From: an uncultured Fidelibacterota bacterium
GTDB taxonomy: Bacteria > Marinisomatota > Marinisomatia > Marinisomatales > UBA1611
Direction: 5' to 3'
DNA length: 8,992 bases
Assembly: GCA_913045415.1 (NCBI GenBank)
Contig: CAJWPW010000027.1
Span: 1 to 8,992, forward strand
The translations under genes and the position numbers were made by a program. Under the pieces are notes generated by a model. The model made no database searches and was not told where the DNA came from. It was given only the letters and a program-made list of their open reading frames with translations. Every line of letters starts with the position of its first letter. Positions within the stretch are counted from its first letter, which is position 1. This document shows, piece after piece, positions 1 through 7,806 of the stretch.

Positions 1-1238
1 TCATCATCACATTCCCACATGCCTAACTGTTCCATCTCTTCGATATCCTGGGCCAGGATAGCACGATACAGGGCATTGGGATACACATCCATGGGCAGGA
101 CATTTTCCCAGGCATTGATGGGCACCATGGCTCGAAGTTCACCATTTTGGGCTGTATTAAAATTAAAAAGCTTTTCGCCAAAAGTTAGAAAAGTATTGGT
201 GAGGCTGTATTTTGATTTGCTATTCCCAACCGCCAACATGCCCATAAAGGGTCGGTCAACAGAATCAAGGACAATACTTACAGATGAATCATAAAATCCC
301 AAGAAATTATCTACTTCAACGGTTTGTCCAGTTAGAACATTTCCAGAAATCAATCTTGTCGGTTCACTTATATCTTGGTTTACGATCAGGGAACCAATAC
401 TTGCACCAATTTTTGCAGAAACAGTCTGGGGATTTATTGCCCCAGGGCCGGCAATGGTTACAAGAATATCTGGGCTATACGATCCATTTAAAAAAAGTTT
501 TCCAAGTGTAATAACATGCTGAGCATTTACACTCCAAATTATTTCACCAGGCTTGATAGATTTTGAATGATGGATCTGGATGCCCACATTTCCTGCAGGA
601 TGGGGACCGGATATGGTCTGAACTTCAGCATGCTGAAGTTCCATCGCTTTCTTTGATGTAACCACAACACTTCCGTCCGTCAGTTTTGATAAAGCTGTTA
701 CGCCGGCCTGGAATGCCATCTTTTCAGATTCAAGTACAGATTCCAGGTCAACGGATAAGGGCGCCGTATTTACGGCTGAAATAAAAATATCCCGCGGAGA
801 ATCTTTTGGATTCGCAACTTTATTGAAGGGACGCTGGCGTATCAGGGGAAAAAGATTCGCTTCTAAAATTCTGTTTAATATCGTGGGGCGATCTGAAGAG
901 GCCAATTGGTCAGAAGAAAAAGATTGCCCTGAAATAGAATCAGTCCCTTCTATCTTGATCTCAATTTTTTCAATGACATGGCGAGCACCAAATTGGATGG
1001 TTTGAACCGTTCCATTGGCTGGGGAAGCCCATTTGACTTCCGGTTTGGTTTTATCAAAAAATAAAGGTGAGCCGATCTGGACCCGATCACCTTCACTTAC
1101 CATTCGCTTCGGCTTTACACCCCGAAAGGTTTTGGGAGAAATGGCAACAGTGTCTGAACCGGGAATGGATACGACATCCTTTGAAGGAATACCAGCAATC
1201 CGTATATCGTGTCCTTTTTTTATGAAGATATGGTTCAT
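1..1238 (-). CDS. nqrA: Na+-translocating NADH:quinone reductase subunit A, C-terminus cut by window edge
   Basis: NqrA is the cytoplasmic-side, quinone-binding subunit of the six-subunit sodium-pumping NADH:quinone oxidoreductase (NqrABCDEF); it has no redox cofactor. The frame runs open from an ATG at 1238 to the left edge, giving 412 complete codons without a stop. It begins MNHIFIKKGHDIRIAG. Family landmarks are RDIFISAVNTAPL (about residues 149-161), the LVTIAGPGAINPQTV stretch past mid-protein, RPFMGML, and near the end MVPINAWENVLPMDVYPNAL followed by LGMWECDD. In known NqrA proteins the last of these (typically LGCLELDEEDLAL) is followed by roughly 35-45 residues, so the protein is nearly complete and about 450 residues would be normal. 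It lies 69 bp after nuoN in the same direction. No Shine-Dalgarno sequence precedes the ATG. Identification is from remembered family sequence; nqrB-F would lie beyond the left edge and are not seen. Confidence 0.93.
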   Translation of the reverse strand, partial: MNHIFIKKGHDIRIAGIPSKDVVSIPGSDTVAISPKTFRGVKPKRMVSEGDRVQIGSPLFFDKTKPEVKWASPANGTVQTIQFGARHVIEKIEIKIEGTDSISGQSFSSDQLASSDRPTILNRILEANLFPLIRQRPFNKVANPKDSPRDIFISAVNTAPLSVDLESVLESEKMAFQAGVTALSKLTDGSVVVTSKKAMELQHAEVQTISGPHPAGNVGIQIHHSKSIKPGEIIWSVNAQHVITLGKLFLNGSYSPDILVTIAGPGAINPQTVSAKIGASIGSLIVNQDISEPTRLISGNVLTGQTVEVDNFLGFYDSSVSIVLDSVDRPFMGMLAVGNSKSKYSLTNTFLTFGEKLFNFNTAQNGELRAMVPINAWENVLPMDVYPNALYRAILAQDIEEMEQLGMWECDD

Positions 1239-1245
1239 GTTGAAC

Positions 1246-1292
1246 TAATTATGTAAATATGTAAAACCTAAACGGTACCCGTTACATAATTA
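1246..1292. repeat. 11-bp perfect inverted repeat upstream of nqrA
   Basis: The left arm TAATTATGTAA (1246-1256) and right arm TTACATAATTA (1282-1292) are exact reverse complements separated by 25 bp. On the nqrA transcript the second arm would occupy about -8 to -18 from the start codon, where a ribosome binding site normally sits. A smaller competing inverted repeat, AACGG/CCGTT with a 3-base loop (1271-1283), lies in the spacer and shares two bases with the right arm. The arms are AT-rich and the flanking bases do not extend the pairing. It could be an operator for a dimeric regulator or a weak RNA fold; chance is also possible in sequence this AT-rich. Confidence 0.5.
1250..1265. repeat. 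Tandem 8-bp direct repeat (TATGTAAA x2)
   Basis: TATGTAAA occurs twice back to back (1250-1257 and 1258-1265), and its 7-bp core recurs inverted as TTACATA at 1282-1288. Three copies of TATGTAA thus lie within 40 bp just ahead of nqrA. The repetition is directly visible. A binding-site role is a guess. Confidence 0.5.
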
Positions 1293-1307
1293 CGTTTTAA
1301 ATAATTA

Positions 1308-2798
1308 TTAAAGTGTTTGAATGAAAAAGGTCAGAGAATTTTGGATCCAATCTGCAACAGGTGTCCAATAGATTCCCAGAATAACCGTTGGAATGGCGGT
1401 GGCGAGAAGCATACCGGCCATAATAGTTGGGGGTTGAAGGATTGTTTCACTTCTTTCACCTTCCAGGAACATGACTTTCACAACACGGAAATAATAATAA
1501 AGTGAAACCACACTGTTGATACCACCGGCAACAACTAACCAATAAAACTGGTTGCCCCCTTTGATCAAAGAAGCAAAAATATAAAATTTTCCAATGAAGC
1601 CGGCTGATGGAGGCAATCCGGTCAGAGAAACCATAAAAATGGTCATGGCCACTCCGACCATGGGCATTTCCCAGCCCAGACCCCTATAATCATCAAAGGT
1701 TTCACCGCCGGTTTTATTCTTCACAATGATCACGACAAAAAATGCGCCCAAATTCATAAAAAGGTACATGACCAAATAGATCATTATTGCATAAATACTA
1801 TCGCCGGACATGACCGGCATGGCCAGCAACATATACCCGGCATGGGCTATACTGGAGTAGGCTAACATCCGTTTAATATTATTTTGCTGGATGGCAACAA
1901 TATTTCCAAGGGTCATGGTGATCACAGCCAACAGGCTCATAATGTTTGCCCAAGGCAATGATGCAAGCGAGGAAGCATCCAAGCCGCCCATGGCACCGCC
2001 GTCTGCCAAAACCTGGTTAAAGAAGCGAATCATCATTGCAAAAGCACCGGCCTTGGGTGCAATAGATAAATAAGCCGTAATGGTTGTGGGGGCGCCTTCA
2101 TAAACGTCCGGTGTCCAAAAATGAAAAGGAACGGCAGAAACCTTATATCCAAACCCGGCCAATACCATGAGCGTAGCCATCATCAATGCGGTATTTGCAC
2201 TGGCATCCATGGTCGCAATAGCTTGCTGGATCTGGAAATAATTGGTGCTGCCTGTGAGTCCATAAATATAACTCAAGCCAAACAACATGATCCCCGATGA
2301 GAATGCTCCATAAACCACGTATTTTAATCCCGCTTCGTTGGAACGGGTATTCTGTTTTAAATATCCCGCCAGAACAAAGGACATGATGGATACAATTTCA
2401 ATAGATATATAAACCATGATCAGGTCCACTGTAGAAACCATGAGAAATAATCCAAATACAATAATTCCCAGCAAAGTAAAATATTCACCTTTCCGGTAAT
2501 CTTTTAATTCCCCAGATTGTAAACTGACGATAGAGACGAAGATCGTTGCCAAGATTATAAGCAGTTTGAAAAAGGATGCAAATGGATCCAGAACAATGGA
2601 ATCGGTGAAAAGGGTTGTGACCCGATCATCCTGAAGACAAATCGCCCCGGCAACTGCAATGAGTCCTGCAATCAAGACCCAGCCCACCTTTCCTGATTCT
2701 GATTGATGGATGGTCAGATCATAAATGATCGCACCCAGAATCACAACCGTCAGGATCAGTTCCGGATAATAAAAAGAAAGACTTTGCAGATTGGTCAT
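1308..2798 (-). CDS. nuoN: NADH-quinone oxidoreductase subunit N (antiporter-like)
   Basis: NuoN is one of three antiporter-like membrane subunits of complex I that move protons across the inner membrane. At 496 residues it is close to the usual 480-500 and is almost wholly hydrophobic, about 14 membrane segments expected. The functional charges are present: Glu134 in SIEIVS, Lys219 in GYKVSAVPFHFWTPDVYEG (equivalent of E. coli Lys217), Lys249 in SIAPKAG (E. coli Lys247) and Lys404 in GFIGKFYIF (E. coli Lys395). The repeat-type motif MLAYSSIAHAGYMLL lies at 311-325. It starts 9 bp after the nuoM stop, and its ATG is preceded by TAGGGCTTCAGA, a weak binding site, so translational coupling to nuoM is likely. 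It ends with TAA followed at once by a second in-frame TAA. It is the last nuo gene of the cluster. Confidence 0.97.
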   Translation of the reverse strand: MTNLQSLSFYYPELILTVVILGAIIYDLTIHQSESGKVGWVLIAGLIAVAGAICLQDDRVTTLFTDSIVLDPFASFFKLLIILATIFVSIVSLQSGELKDYRKGEYFTLLGIIVFGLFLMVSTVDLIMVYISIEIVSIMSFVLAGYLKQNTRSNEAGLKYVVYGAFSSGIMLFGLSYIYGLTGSTNYFQIQQAIATMDASANTALMMATLMVLAGFGYKVSAVPFHFWTPDVYEGAPTTITAYLSIAPKAGAFAMMIRFFNQVLADGGAMGGLDASSLASLPWANIMSLLAVITMTLGNIVAIQQNNIKRMLAYSSIAHAGYMLLAMPVMSGDSIYAIMIYLVMYLFMNLGAFFVVIIVKNKTGGETFDDYRGLGWEMPMVGVAMTIFMVSLTGLPPSAGFIGKFYIFASLIKGGNQFYWLVVAGGINSVVSLYYYFRVVKVMFLEGERSETILQPPTIMAGMLLATAIPTVILGIYWTPVADWIQNSLTFFIQTL

Positions 2799-2807
2799 TC
2801 TGAAGCC

Positions 2808-4352
2808 CTACATGCTGGCAAAAGTTGCCAAGGTAACAACATGATCTATGATCACATCCATGGTGCTGGCAATGATATCCAGATAGGGTGCAGGATAAAT
2901 TCCAAAGAAAATGGTGATCACCAGTAAGGGTACAACCGTAAAGAGTTCCAGACGATTGATTTCAGGTAGGTCCGTATATTTCTCGTTGAGTTCTCCGAAG
3001 AAGATCCGTTGGAAGGCCCAGAGGAAATAGGCTGCATTCAGTAATATTCCGATAGTAGAGGCAATCACGATTCCTTTATAAACCGGGAAGGCTCCAATGA
3101 AACACATGGCTTCGCTAATAAATCCGGAGAATCCCGGAAGTCCAAGTCCTGCGAAAAAAGCTACTGCTGTGATTCCAGTATAGATGGGCATTTGTGCCGC
3201 CAATCCACCAAAACCTTCAATATCTCTATGATGTGCACGATCATAGATGACCCCGACTAAAATAAAGAGCATGGCTGAAATCGTTCCGTGATTGAACATT
3301 TGGAATACAGCGCCACCGAGTCCGGCTTGGGCAGCTTTTAAATTCATACCATTGGCTTCGCCCGCTGCTACAATTGCCGCCATTCCGATCAGTGAATAGC
3401 CCATATGATTCACACTGGAATAAGCCACCAGTTTTTTTAAGTCTGTTTGGGCCAGGGCACAGAGTCCGCCCCAAATCACATTAATGAGTCCCAGGACAGC
3501 TAAAGCACCGGAGAACCAATACACCCCGTCGGGCATCAATCCATAATTGATTCGCAGAATTCCATAGACACCGAGTTTCAGCAGGATTCCTGCCAGCAAT
3601 ACAGAAATAGCTGTGGGCGCTTCCACGTGTGCAAGAGGAAGCCAGGTGTGGAAGGGGAAGACAGGAACTTTTATAGCAAAACCTATAAATAAAAGAATCC
3701 AAATCACCTTAATGGCACTCATACCCCACCACGTAACACCTTGAAGCGCATCCGGTGCGACTCGCATGAGTTCTAAAATATCAAATGTTTTTCCACAGGT
3801 AAAGTAAAGACCCAGGATTCCAATCAACATCAACACAGAGCCAAACAACGTGTAAAGAAAGAATTTAATGGCTGCATACTCGCGTTGGGGACCGCCCCAA
3901 ATTCCGATCAGGAAATACATGGGGAGCAGCATAACTTCCCAGAAAATGTAGAACAGGAAAAAATCCATAGACAGGAAAACGCCCATGATTCCCGTATCCA
4001 ATAAGAGGAAAAGAGCGAAATACCCCTTCACAGCCTTGTTGATATTCCAACTGACAAACACGCCAATAAAACACAAAAGCGCCGTCAATATTGCCATGGG
4101 CAGACTCAATCCATCAACGCCCAGAATATAGGTAATGTTGAAGGACGGGATCCATTCAGCCCGTACCATGAATTGCATGCCTCCATCACCGGCATCGTAA
4201 TTCTGCCAGAGAACCAGAGTCAACAGTAATTGCAATCCGGTTGCAACCGCGGCCGTGATCTTGATCACATCTTCTTTATCCCGCGGAATAAATGCAATGG
4301 CCACCATCCCAATGATGGGGAACCAAATTATCCAATTGAGAATATTTTCCAT
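2808..4352 (-). CDS. nuoM: NADH-quinone oxidoreductase subunit M (antiporter-like)
   Basis: NuoM is the middle antiporter-like proton channel of the complex I membrane arm. The 514-residue length matches the family (about 500-510). The proton-path residues are all visible: Glu139 in FWEVMLLPMY (E. coli Glu144), Lys228 in AIKVPVFPFHTWLPLAHVEAP (E. coli Lys234), Lys259 in LLKLGVYG (E. coli Lys265) and Glu414 in GFISEAMCF (E. coli Glu407). A second signature, LVAYSSVNHMGY, lies at 308-319. Glu rather than Lys in the fourth position separates NuoM from NuoL and NuoN. The ATG at 4352 is chosen because a purine-rich ribosome binding site sits directly before it and the protein starts at the expected point. 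The gene ends in TAG, 9 bp before nuoN. Confidence 0.98.
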   Translation of the reverse strand: MENILNWIIWFPIIGMVAIAFIPRDKEDVIKITAAVATGLQLLLTLVLWQNYDAGDGGMQFMVRAEWIPSFNITYILGVDGLSLPMAILTALLCFIGVFVSWNINKAVKGYFALFLLLDTGIMGVFLSMDFFLFYIFWEVMLLPMYFLIGIWGGPQREYAAIKFFLYTLFGSVLMLIGILGLYFTCGKTFDILELMRVAPDALQGVTWWGMSAIKVIWILLFIGFAIKVPVFPFHTWLPLAHVEAPTAISVLLAGILLKLGVYGILRINYGLMPDGVYWFSGALAVLGLINVIWGGLCALAQTDLKKLVAYSSVNHMGYSLIGMAAIVAAGEANGMNLKAAQAGLGGAVFQMFNHGTISAMLFILVGVIYDRAHHRDIEGFGGLAAQMPIYTGITAVAFFAGLGLPGFSGFISEAMCFIGAFPVYKGIVIASTIGILLNAAYFLWAFQRIFFGELNEKYTDLPEINRLELFTVVPLLVITIFFGIYPAPYLDIIASTMDVIIDHVVTLATFASM

Positions 4353-4366
4353 TCTCTCCTCACCTT
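4353..4366 (-). promoter_or_regulatory. Ribosome binding site of nuoM
   Basis: The 25-bp nuoL-nuoM gap holds AAGGTGAGGAGAGA directly before the nuoM ATG. AAGGTG ends about 8 bases from the ATG, a normal Shine-Dalgarno spacing. It is the strongest binding site in the window, in keeping with this being the only intra-nuo junction here with a gap large enough to hold a complete binding site outside the preceding gene. Confidence 0.7.
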
Positions 4367-4377
4367 ACTCATTCGAT

Positions 4378-6429
4378 TTAAAACGACTGAATAATCATTA
4401 AAATGATTACCCCTGCTGTAACATACAGCAAATAATTTTGAAGTTTTCCGGTCTGAACTTTCTTTAGCATAGCCCCAAGATTATCAGCGATCCGGCCTAA
4501 ACCATCCACCAGTATTTGGTCGATAACCTCATAATCAAATTTACCAGTGACGCGACTTGCCCAATCGGTGACGCGTCCAAATCCATTAATGAAATATTTA
4601 TCATACAATTCCCAATCGATCCAGGCGATCTTGTTCGCCAGCCGCAGGGTGGGTTGATACAAATATTTATCATAATTCTCGTCAAAATAATATTTATTCA
4701 AACTCCAGTCGTATAAAAATCCTGCGCGATTGCCCCATGTTTCGGCAGAAAGGACTTTCTTCAAATACATGAGAACGGCTAACCCAATGCCCAAGGCTGC
4801 TACGCCAATGGAAATACCCATGGCAAGATTATGCGCATGATGGGCACCTTCCTCGATTGCATGTGCAGTGAGATTCCCGGGAACGACAGCAGTCATGGGT
4901 TGTACCAGAGATGTGAACCAACTTCCGTGGGTTGAAATTGGATTGAAGTGCGGCAATGTGTACCAAATTGCAACGCTCAACGTACCAAGTAAGACCAGTG
5001 GTCCTGTCATTTCTTTTGGTGATTCATGAATATCATCGATCAATTCCGGCATTTGAGGTTTACCATGAAAGGTCATGAACATCATCCTGAACATATAAAA
5101 TGCGGTAATGGCTGCCGCACCAAAACCGAAGACGGGGAGTAAAAAATGTTCCGGATGGTGCTGGGCAAAAGATAAGGAACCCGCAAGGATCGCATCCTTT
5201 GACAGAAATCCTGAAAACAGCGGTACACCGGCAATGGCCAGGGTACTCACCAGCATAGACCAATAAGTAATGGGCATCTTGTCCTTGAATCCGCCCATGT
5301 TGCGCATATCCTGGGCATCGGTCTCATGATCGTGTTTTTCATGGAGGGCATGGTGCATGGAATGGATCACAGAACCGGAGCCGTAAAATAAATTTGCCTT
5401 AAACATAGCGTGGGTCAGTAAATGAAAAAATGCTGCGGTGTAAACACCGGTTCCCACGGCGAGGATCATATAACCCAACTGACTCACGGTGGAATAAGCT
5501 AAAACTTTTTTAATATCATTTTGGGTTATGGCGATGGTGGCTGCAAACAGCGCTGTGAAGCCGCCCACATACGCTATCACAAGCAAGGCTTCAGGCGTGA
5601 ATAAAGGAAAAAGTCGCACGGCTAAATACACACCGGCTGCAACCATGGTGGCAGCATGCATCAAAGCCGAAACGGGTGTGGGACCCTCCATGGCATCCGG
5701 CAGCCAAATGTGGAGCGGAAATTGTGACGATTTCCCCATGGCACCGAGGAATAAACCAACACCGGCTAAAGTGAGTGTTGTCCCGGACAGCGTGCCGGCA
5801 GCGACACCTTCAAAAATATCGCCAAAGGCAAAGGAACCGATAGCGGTGTAGATCAACATGATGCCAATAAAAAAACCAATATCACCAACCCGATTGGTCA
5901 GGAATGCTTTTTTAGCAGCGTTTGCCGCAGAATCTTTTTCGAACCAGTGACCAATTAAAAGATAAGAACTGACGCCTACCAATTCCCAGGACATGTACAT
6001 GGAAATTAGATTATTCGCTAAAACAATGCCATTCATGGAAAAAGTAAATAAGCCTAAATAGGCAAAATAACGGGAATACCGAATATCACCTTCTAAATAT
6101 TTTAATGAGAAAACGTGTGTACAGGTTGAAATGAGTGCCACAACCAGCAACATGATTACAGTAATATTATCAACCAGAAATCCCAGTTGGATCGAAAAGG
6201 CACCCATGTCCAGCCAGGTAAATGATGCTTCCTGCTTGAATGCGGGATTATAATCCAGAAGCATGGCTACAAACATGGCAATGGACAAGATCAAGGTAAT
6301 GATAATGGCACCTACGGAGACCCAATCTCCTTGGCGTGGCAGACGTTTTCCAAAAAATATCTGGATCACAAATGCTGCCAGAGGAAGAAAAAGGATAAAC
6401 AGGGAATAATTAATAAAAATATTATCCAT
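4378..6429 (-). CDS. nuoL: NADH-quinone oxidoreductase subunit L (antiporter-like, lateral helix)
   Basis: NuoL is the distal antiporter-like subunit, whose long C-terminal lateral helix runs along the membrane arm of complex I. The proton-path residues are present: Glu149 in MSWELVGVSSYLLIG (E. coli Glu144), Lys233 in GKSSQFPLHIWLPDAMEGPTP (E. coli Lys229), Lys344 in HLLTHAMFKANLF (E. coli Lys342) and Lys411 in GFLSKDAI (E. coli Lys399). At 683 residues it is about 70 longer than E. coli NuoL (613). The extra length includes a His-rich cytoplasmic-type loop at 356-374 (HSMHHALHEKHDHET) and an amphipathic stretch around 496-535, before the lateral-helix region that contains NKYYFDENYDKYLYQP (578-593). 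It ends with a hydrophobic segment at 664-682. Its ATG overlaps the nuoK stop by one base (TAATG). Confidence 0.98.
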   Translation of the reverse strand: MDNIFINYSLFILFLPLAAFVIQIFFGKRLPRQGDWVSVGAIIITLILSIAMFVAMLLDYNPAFKQEASFTWLDMGAFSIQLGFLVDNITVIMLLVVALISTCTHVFSLKYLEGDIRYSRYFAYLGLFTFSMNGIVLANNLISMYMSWELVGVSSYLLIGHWFEKDSAANAAKKAFLTNRVGDIGFFIGIMLIYTAIGSFAFGDIFEGVAAGTLSGTTLTLAGVGLFLGAMGKSSQFPLHIWLPDAMEGPTPVSALMHAATMVAAGVYLAVRLFPLFTPEALLVIAYVGGFTALFAATIAITQNDIKKVLAYSTVSQLGYMILAVGTGVYTAAFFHLLTHAMFKANLFYGSGSVIHSMHHALHEKHDHETDAQDMRNMGGFKDKMPITYWSMLVSTLAIAGVPLFSGFLSKDAILAGSLSFAQHHPEHFLLPVFGFGAAAITAFYMFRMMFMTFHGKPQMPELIDDIHESPKEMTGPLVLLGTLSVAIWYTLPHFNPISTHGSWFTSLVQPMTAVVPGNLTAHAIEEGAHHAHNLAMGISIGVAALGIGLAVLMYLKKVLSAETWGNRAGFLYDWSLNKYYFDENYDKYLYQPTLRLANKIAWIDWELYDKYFINGFGRVTDWASRVTGKFDYEVIDQILVDGLGRIADNLGAMLKKVQTGKLQNYLLYVTAGVIILMIIQSF

Positions 6430-6734
6430 TATTCTTTCAGCGCCGACGCTTCATCCACGTTAATGGTATTCATGTTATTATAAATATTGATAATAATTGC
6501 CAGGGCTACAGCTGCTTCTGCTGCTGCCAGGACTATCACCAGGAGCGCAAAAATATGACCATCCAGATTCATGCCCCCAAACCTGGAGAAGGCCACAAAA
6601 TTGATATTAGCTGCGTTCAGAATCAATTCAACACCCATGAGAATCGCAATCCCGTTCCGACGGGTCATGACACCAAAAACCCCGAGAGAAAACAAGATCG
6701 CAGCTACGAATAAATAAGTATTGAGTTCCTGCAT
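6429..6734 (-). CDS. nuoK: NADH-quinone oxidoreductase subunit K
   Basis: NuoK is a small three-helix membrane subunit (MrpC-like) in the central charge relay of complex I. Its 101 residues are typical (E. coli has 100). The two essential membrane-buried acids are present: Glu36 in [16 protein letters not shown] and Glu73 in [12 protein letters not shown], matching E. coli Glu36 and Glu72. Helices lie at about 6-22, 28-48 and 60-84. It overlaps nuoJ upstream and nuoL downstream by one base each (TAATG at both junctions), a layout that favours re-initiation by the same ribosome and equal subunit amounts. Confidence 0.98.
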   Translation of the reverse strand: MQELNTYLFVAAILFSLGVFGVMTRRNGIAILMGVELILNAANINFVAFSRFGGMNLDGHIFALLVIVLAAAEAAVALAIIINIYNNMNTINVDEASALKE

Positions 6735-7222
6735 TAATTCTCTTTCCGCGATAAAAGTGCTGCACCAATCAAAGCACCTAATAAGAGTACGGAAATAGCT
6801 TCAAAGGGAAGTAAATATTTTGTGAGTAACAGGGTTCCTACTTCGGCAACAGTTCCTGCGGGTTCAAAAGCATCAGCCTGGTACCATGGTGTCTTTGAAA
6901 TAACCAAACTGATCAGAATCATAAGCCAAATGGCTATGGCACCCCCAACGCCCTGCTGAACATTGGTTTGGGATAAGCGCACCGATGAAATTCTGTTGGT
7001 GAGCATGATCCCAAAAATGATCAAAACCAATATGCCGCCGATATAAACAAGCAACTGCACGCCGGCGATAAAATCAGCCCAGAGAAAAACATAGATTCCT
7101 GCCACACCGAATAAGGTTACCAAAAGTGCTATGGCCGAATAAATTAATTGATTGCTCAGAACAACCACTGCCGCAGATAGTACTGTTACGGCAATTATAA
7201 ACCAAAACGAGAATTCTGCCAT
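6734..7222 (-). CDS. nuoJ: NADH-quinone oxidoreductase subunit J
   Basis: NuoJ is a five-helix membrane subunit next to NuoH and NuoK at the junction of the peripheral and membrane arms. The most conserved stretch of the family, the third helix whose pi-bulge is thought to help couple quinone reduction to pumping, is seen at about 50-75 as [20 protein letters not shown] with Tyr60 in the usual place. Length is 162 residues, slightly shorter than E. coli (184) but within the family range. It ends with a short charged tail (SRKEN). Its ATG shares one base with the nuoI stop (TAATG). GGGAG and GAGAG purine runs within the nuoI 3' end may serve as the binding site. Confidence 0.96.
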   Translation of the reverse strand: MAEFSFWFIIAVTVLSAAVVVLSNQLIYSAIALLVTLFGVAGIYVFLWADFIAGVQLLVYIGGILVLIIFGIMLTNRISSVRLSQTNVQQGVGGAIAIWLMILISLVISKTPWYQADAFEPAGTVAEVGTLLLTKYLLPFEAISVLLLGALIGAALLSRKEN

Positions 7223-7803
7223 TAACTCTCGGCTCCCTTAGCATCAAGGATTTTCTGCATACCGTCCTTTGTTCCCTTTTTTGCAAAGCGATAGATCAAG
7301 TTACTACGGTCAAATTCTGAAAATTCATAGTCTATTGGATGCTTGTGAGCATTGGGACCGCCGGTCATATAAATACATTCTTCAGGACAGGGATAGACAC
7401 ACAAATTGCAGTAACAACATTCTGTCATATCGATATCAAACCGTGTTACAACCAGTGCTTTCCGTGAACTATTTGAGGTAACACCAATATGCCCAATATC
7501 CTGGATATCTTCGCCACGCACCGGTGCTTTTTCCGTTACAATTTTAATACATTGCACCGGACAAACTCGTTCACATTTTAAACACCCGATACAATCATCG
7601 ATATCTACATTGAGCCGGGAGCGGATCACATTATAATTGCTGTGATCAAAGCCAATATTCCGTTCCGGGCGGGGCCATTTTTCTTCAGGATACTGCAAGG
7701 TCACATTATTGCGGCGAATACGGACCATGTGCATCCAGGTGATGCCCAGACCTGTCAACATGGTTGAAATTGATTCCCAAATGTCTCTAAAATATTTTTC
7801 CAT
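7222..7803 (-). CDS. nuoI: NADH-quinone oxidoreductase subunit I (two 4Fe-4S clusters)
   Basis: NuoI carries clusters N6a and N6b, which pass electrons toward cluster N2 and quinone in the peripheral arm of complex I. Two ferredoxin motifs are clear: CIGCLKCERVCP (Cys71, 74, 77, 81) and CCYCNLCVYPCP (Cys129, 132, 135, 139). Each is followed by a further Cys (85 and 143). The first cysteines of the two motifs are 58 residues apart, against 39 in E. coli NuoI, so the linker (about 86-128) carries roughly 19 extra residues. The N-terminal 30 residues form the amphipathic region that contacts the membrane arm. The C-terminal YEFSEFDRSNLIYRFAKKG is typical of NuoI. It starts 3 bp after the nuoH stop, with no obvious Shine-Dalgarno sequence, so coupling to nuoH is likely. 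Confidence 0.96.
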   Translation of the reverse strand: MEKYFRDIWESISTMLTGLGITWMHMVRIRRNNVTLQYPEEKWPRPERNIGFDHSNYNVIRSRLNVDIDDCIGCLKCERVCPVQCIKIVTEKAPVRGEDIQDIGHIGVTSNSSRKALVVTRFDIDMTECCYCNLCVYPCPEECIYMTGGPNAHKHPIDYEFSEFDRSNLIYRFAKKGTKDGMQKILDAKGAES

Positions 7804-7806
7804 ATT

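Larger units (their letters stand above)
1239..1307 (-). promoter_or_regulatory. AT-rich nuoN-nqrA intergenic region, possible nqrA control region
   Basis: This 69-bp gap is the longest non-coding stretch in the operon and is much more AT-rich than the genes around it. On the minus strand it starts with a second in-frame TAA right after the nuoN stop. It holds an 11-bp perfect inverted repeat and a tandem 8-bp repeat, listed separately. No Shine-Dalgarno-like purine run lies in the 20 bases before the nqrA ATG. A CATAAT hexamer at 1253-1248 resembles a -10 box, but nothing at the matching -35 distance supports it and it lies almost on the start codon. No GC-rich hairpin with a following T-run is present, so a strong intrinsic terminator is not supported and read-through from nuoN is possible. 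The regulatory role is inferred only from position and repeats. Confidence 0.4.

Noticed and set aside
19..511. Two plus-strand open frames of 91 and 75 codons opposite nqrA
   Set aside because: Both are antisense to clearly conserved nqrA sequence, overlap each other, and have no recognisable domain.
823..1248. Two plus-strand open frames of 60 and 77 codons opposite the 5' half of nqrA
   Set aside because: The minus-strand nqrA frame carries the family motifs; these are shadows without supporting features.
1239..1307. Intrinsic terminator between nuoN and nqrA
   Set aside because: The only GC-containing stem (AACGG/CCGTT) is five base pairs and is not followed by a T-run on the minus strand; the larger inverted repeat is AT-rich and ends just before the nqrA start codon.
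5528..5851. 107-codon open frame on the plus strand inside nuoL
   Set aside because: It lies antisense to the most conserved part of nuoL (the GKSSQFPLHIWLPDAMEGP region) and its translation shows no recognisable family; it is a by-product of nuoL codon use.
7269..7481. 70-codon plus-strand frame opposite nuoI
   Set aside because: It covers the second iron-sulphur motif of nuoI in antisense and has no independent support.
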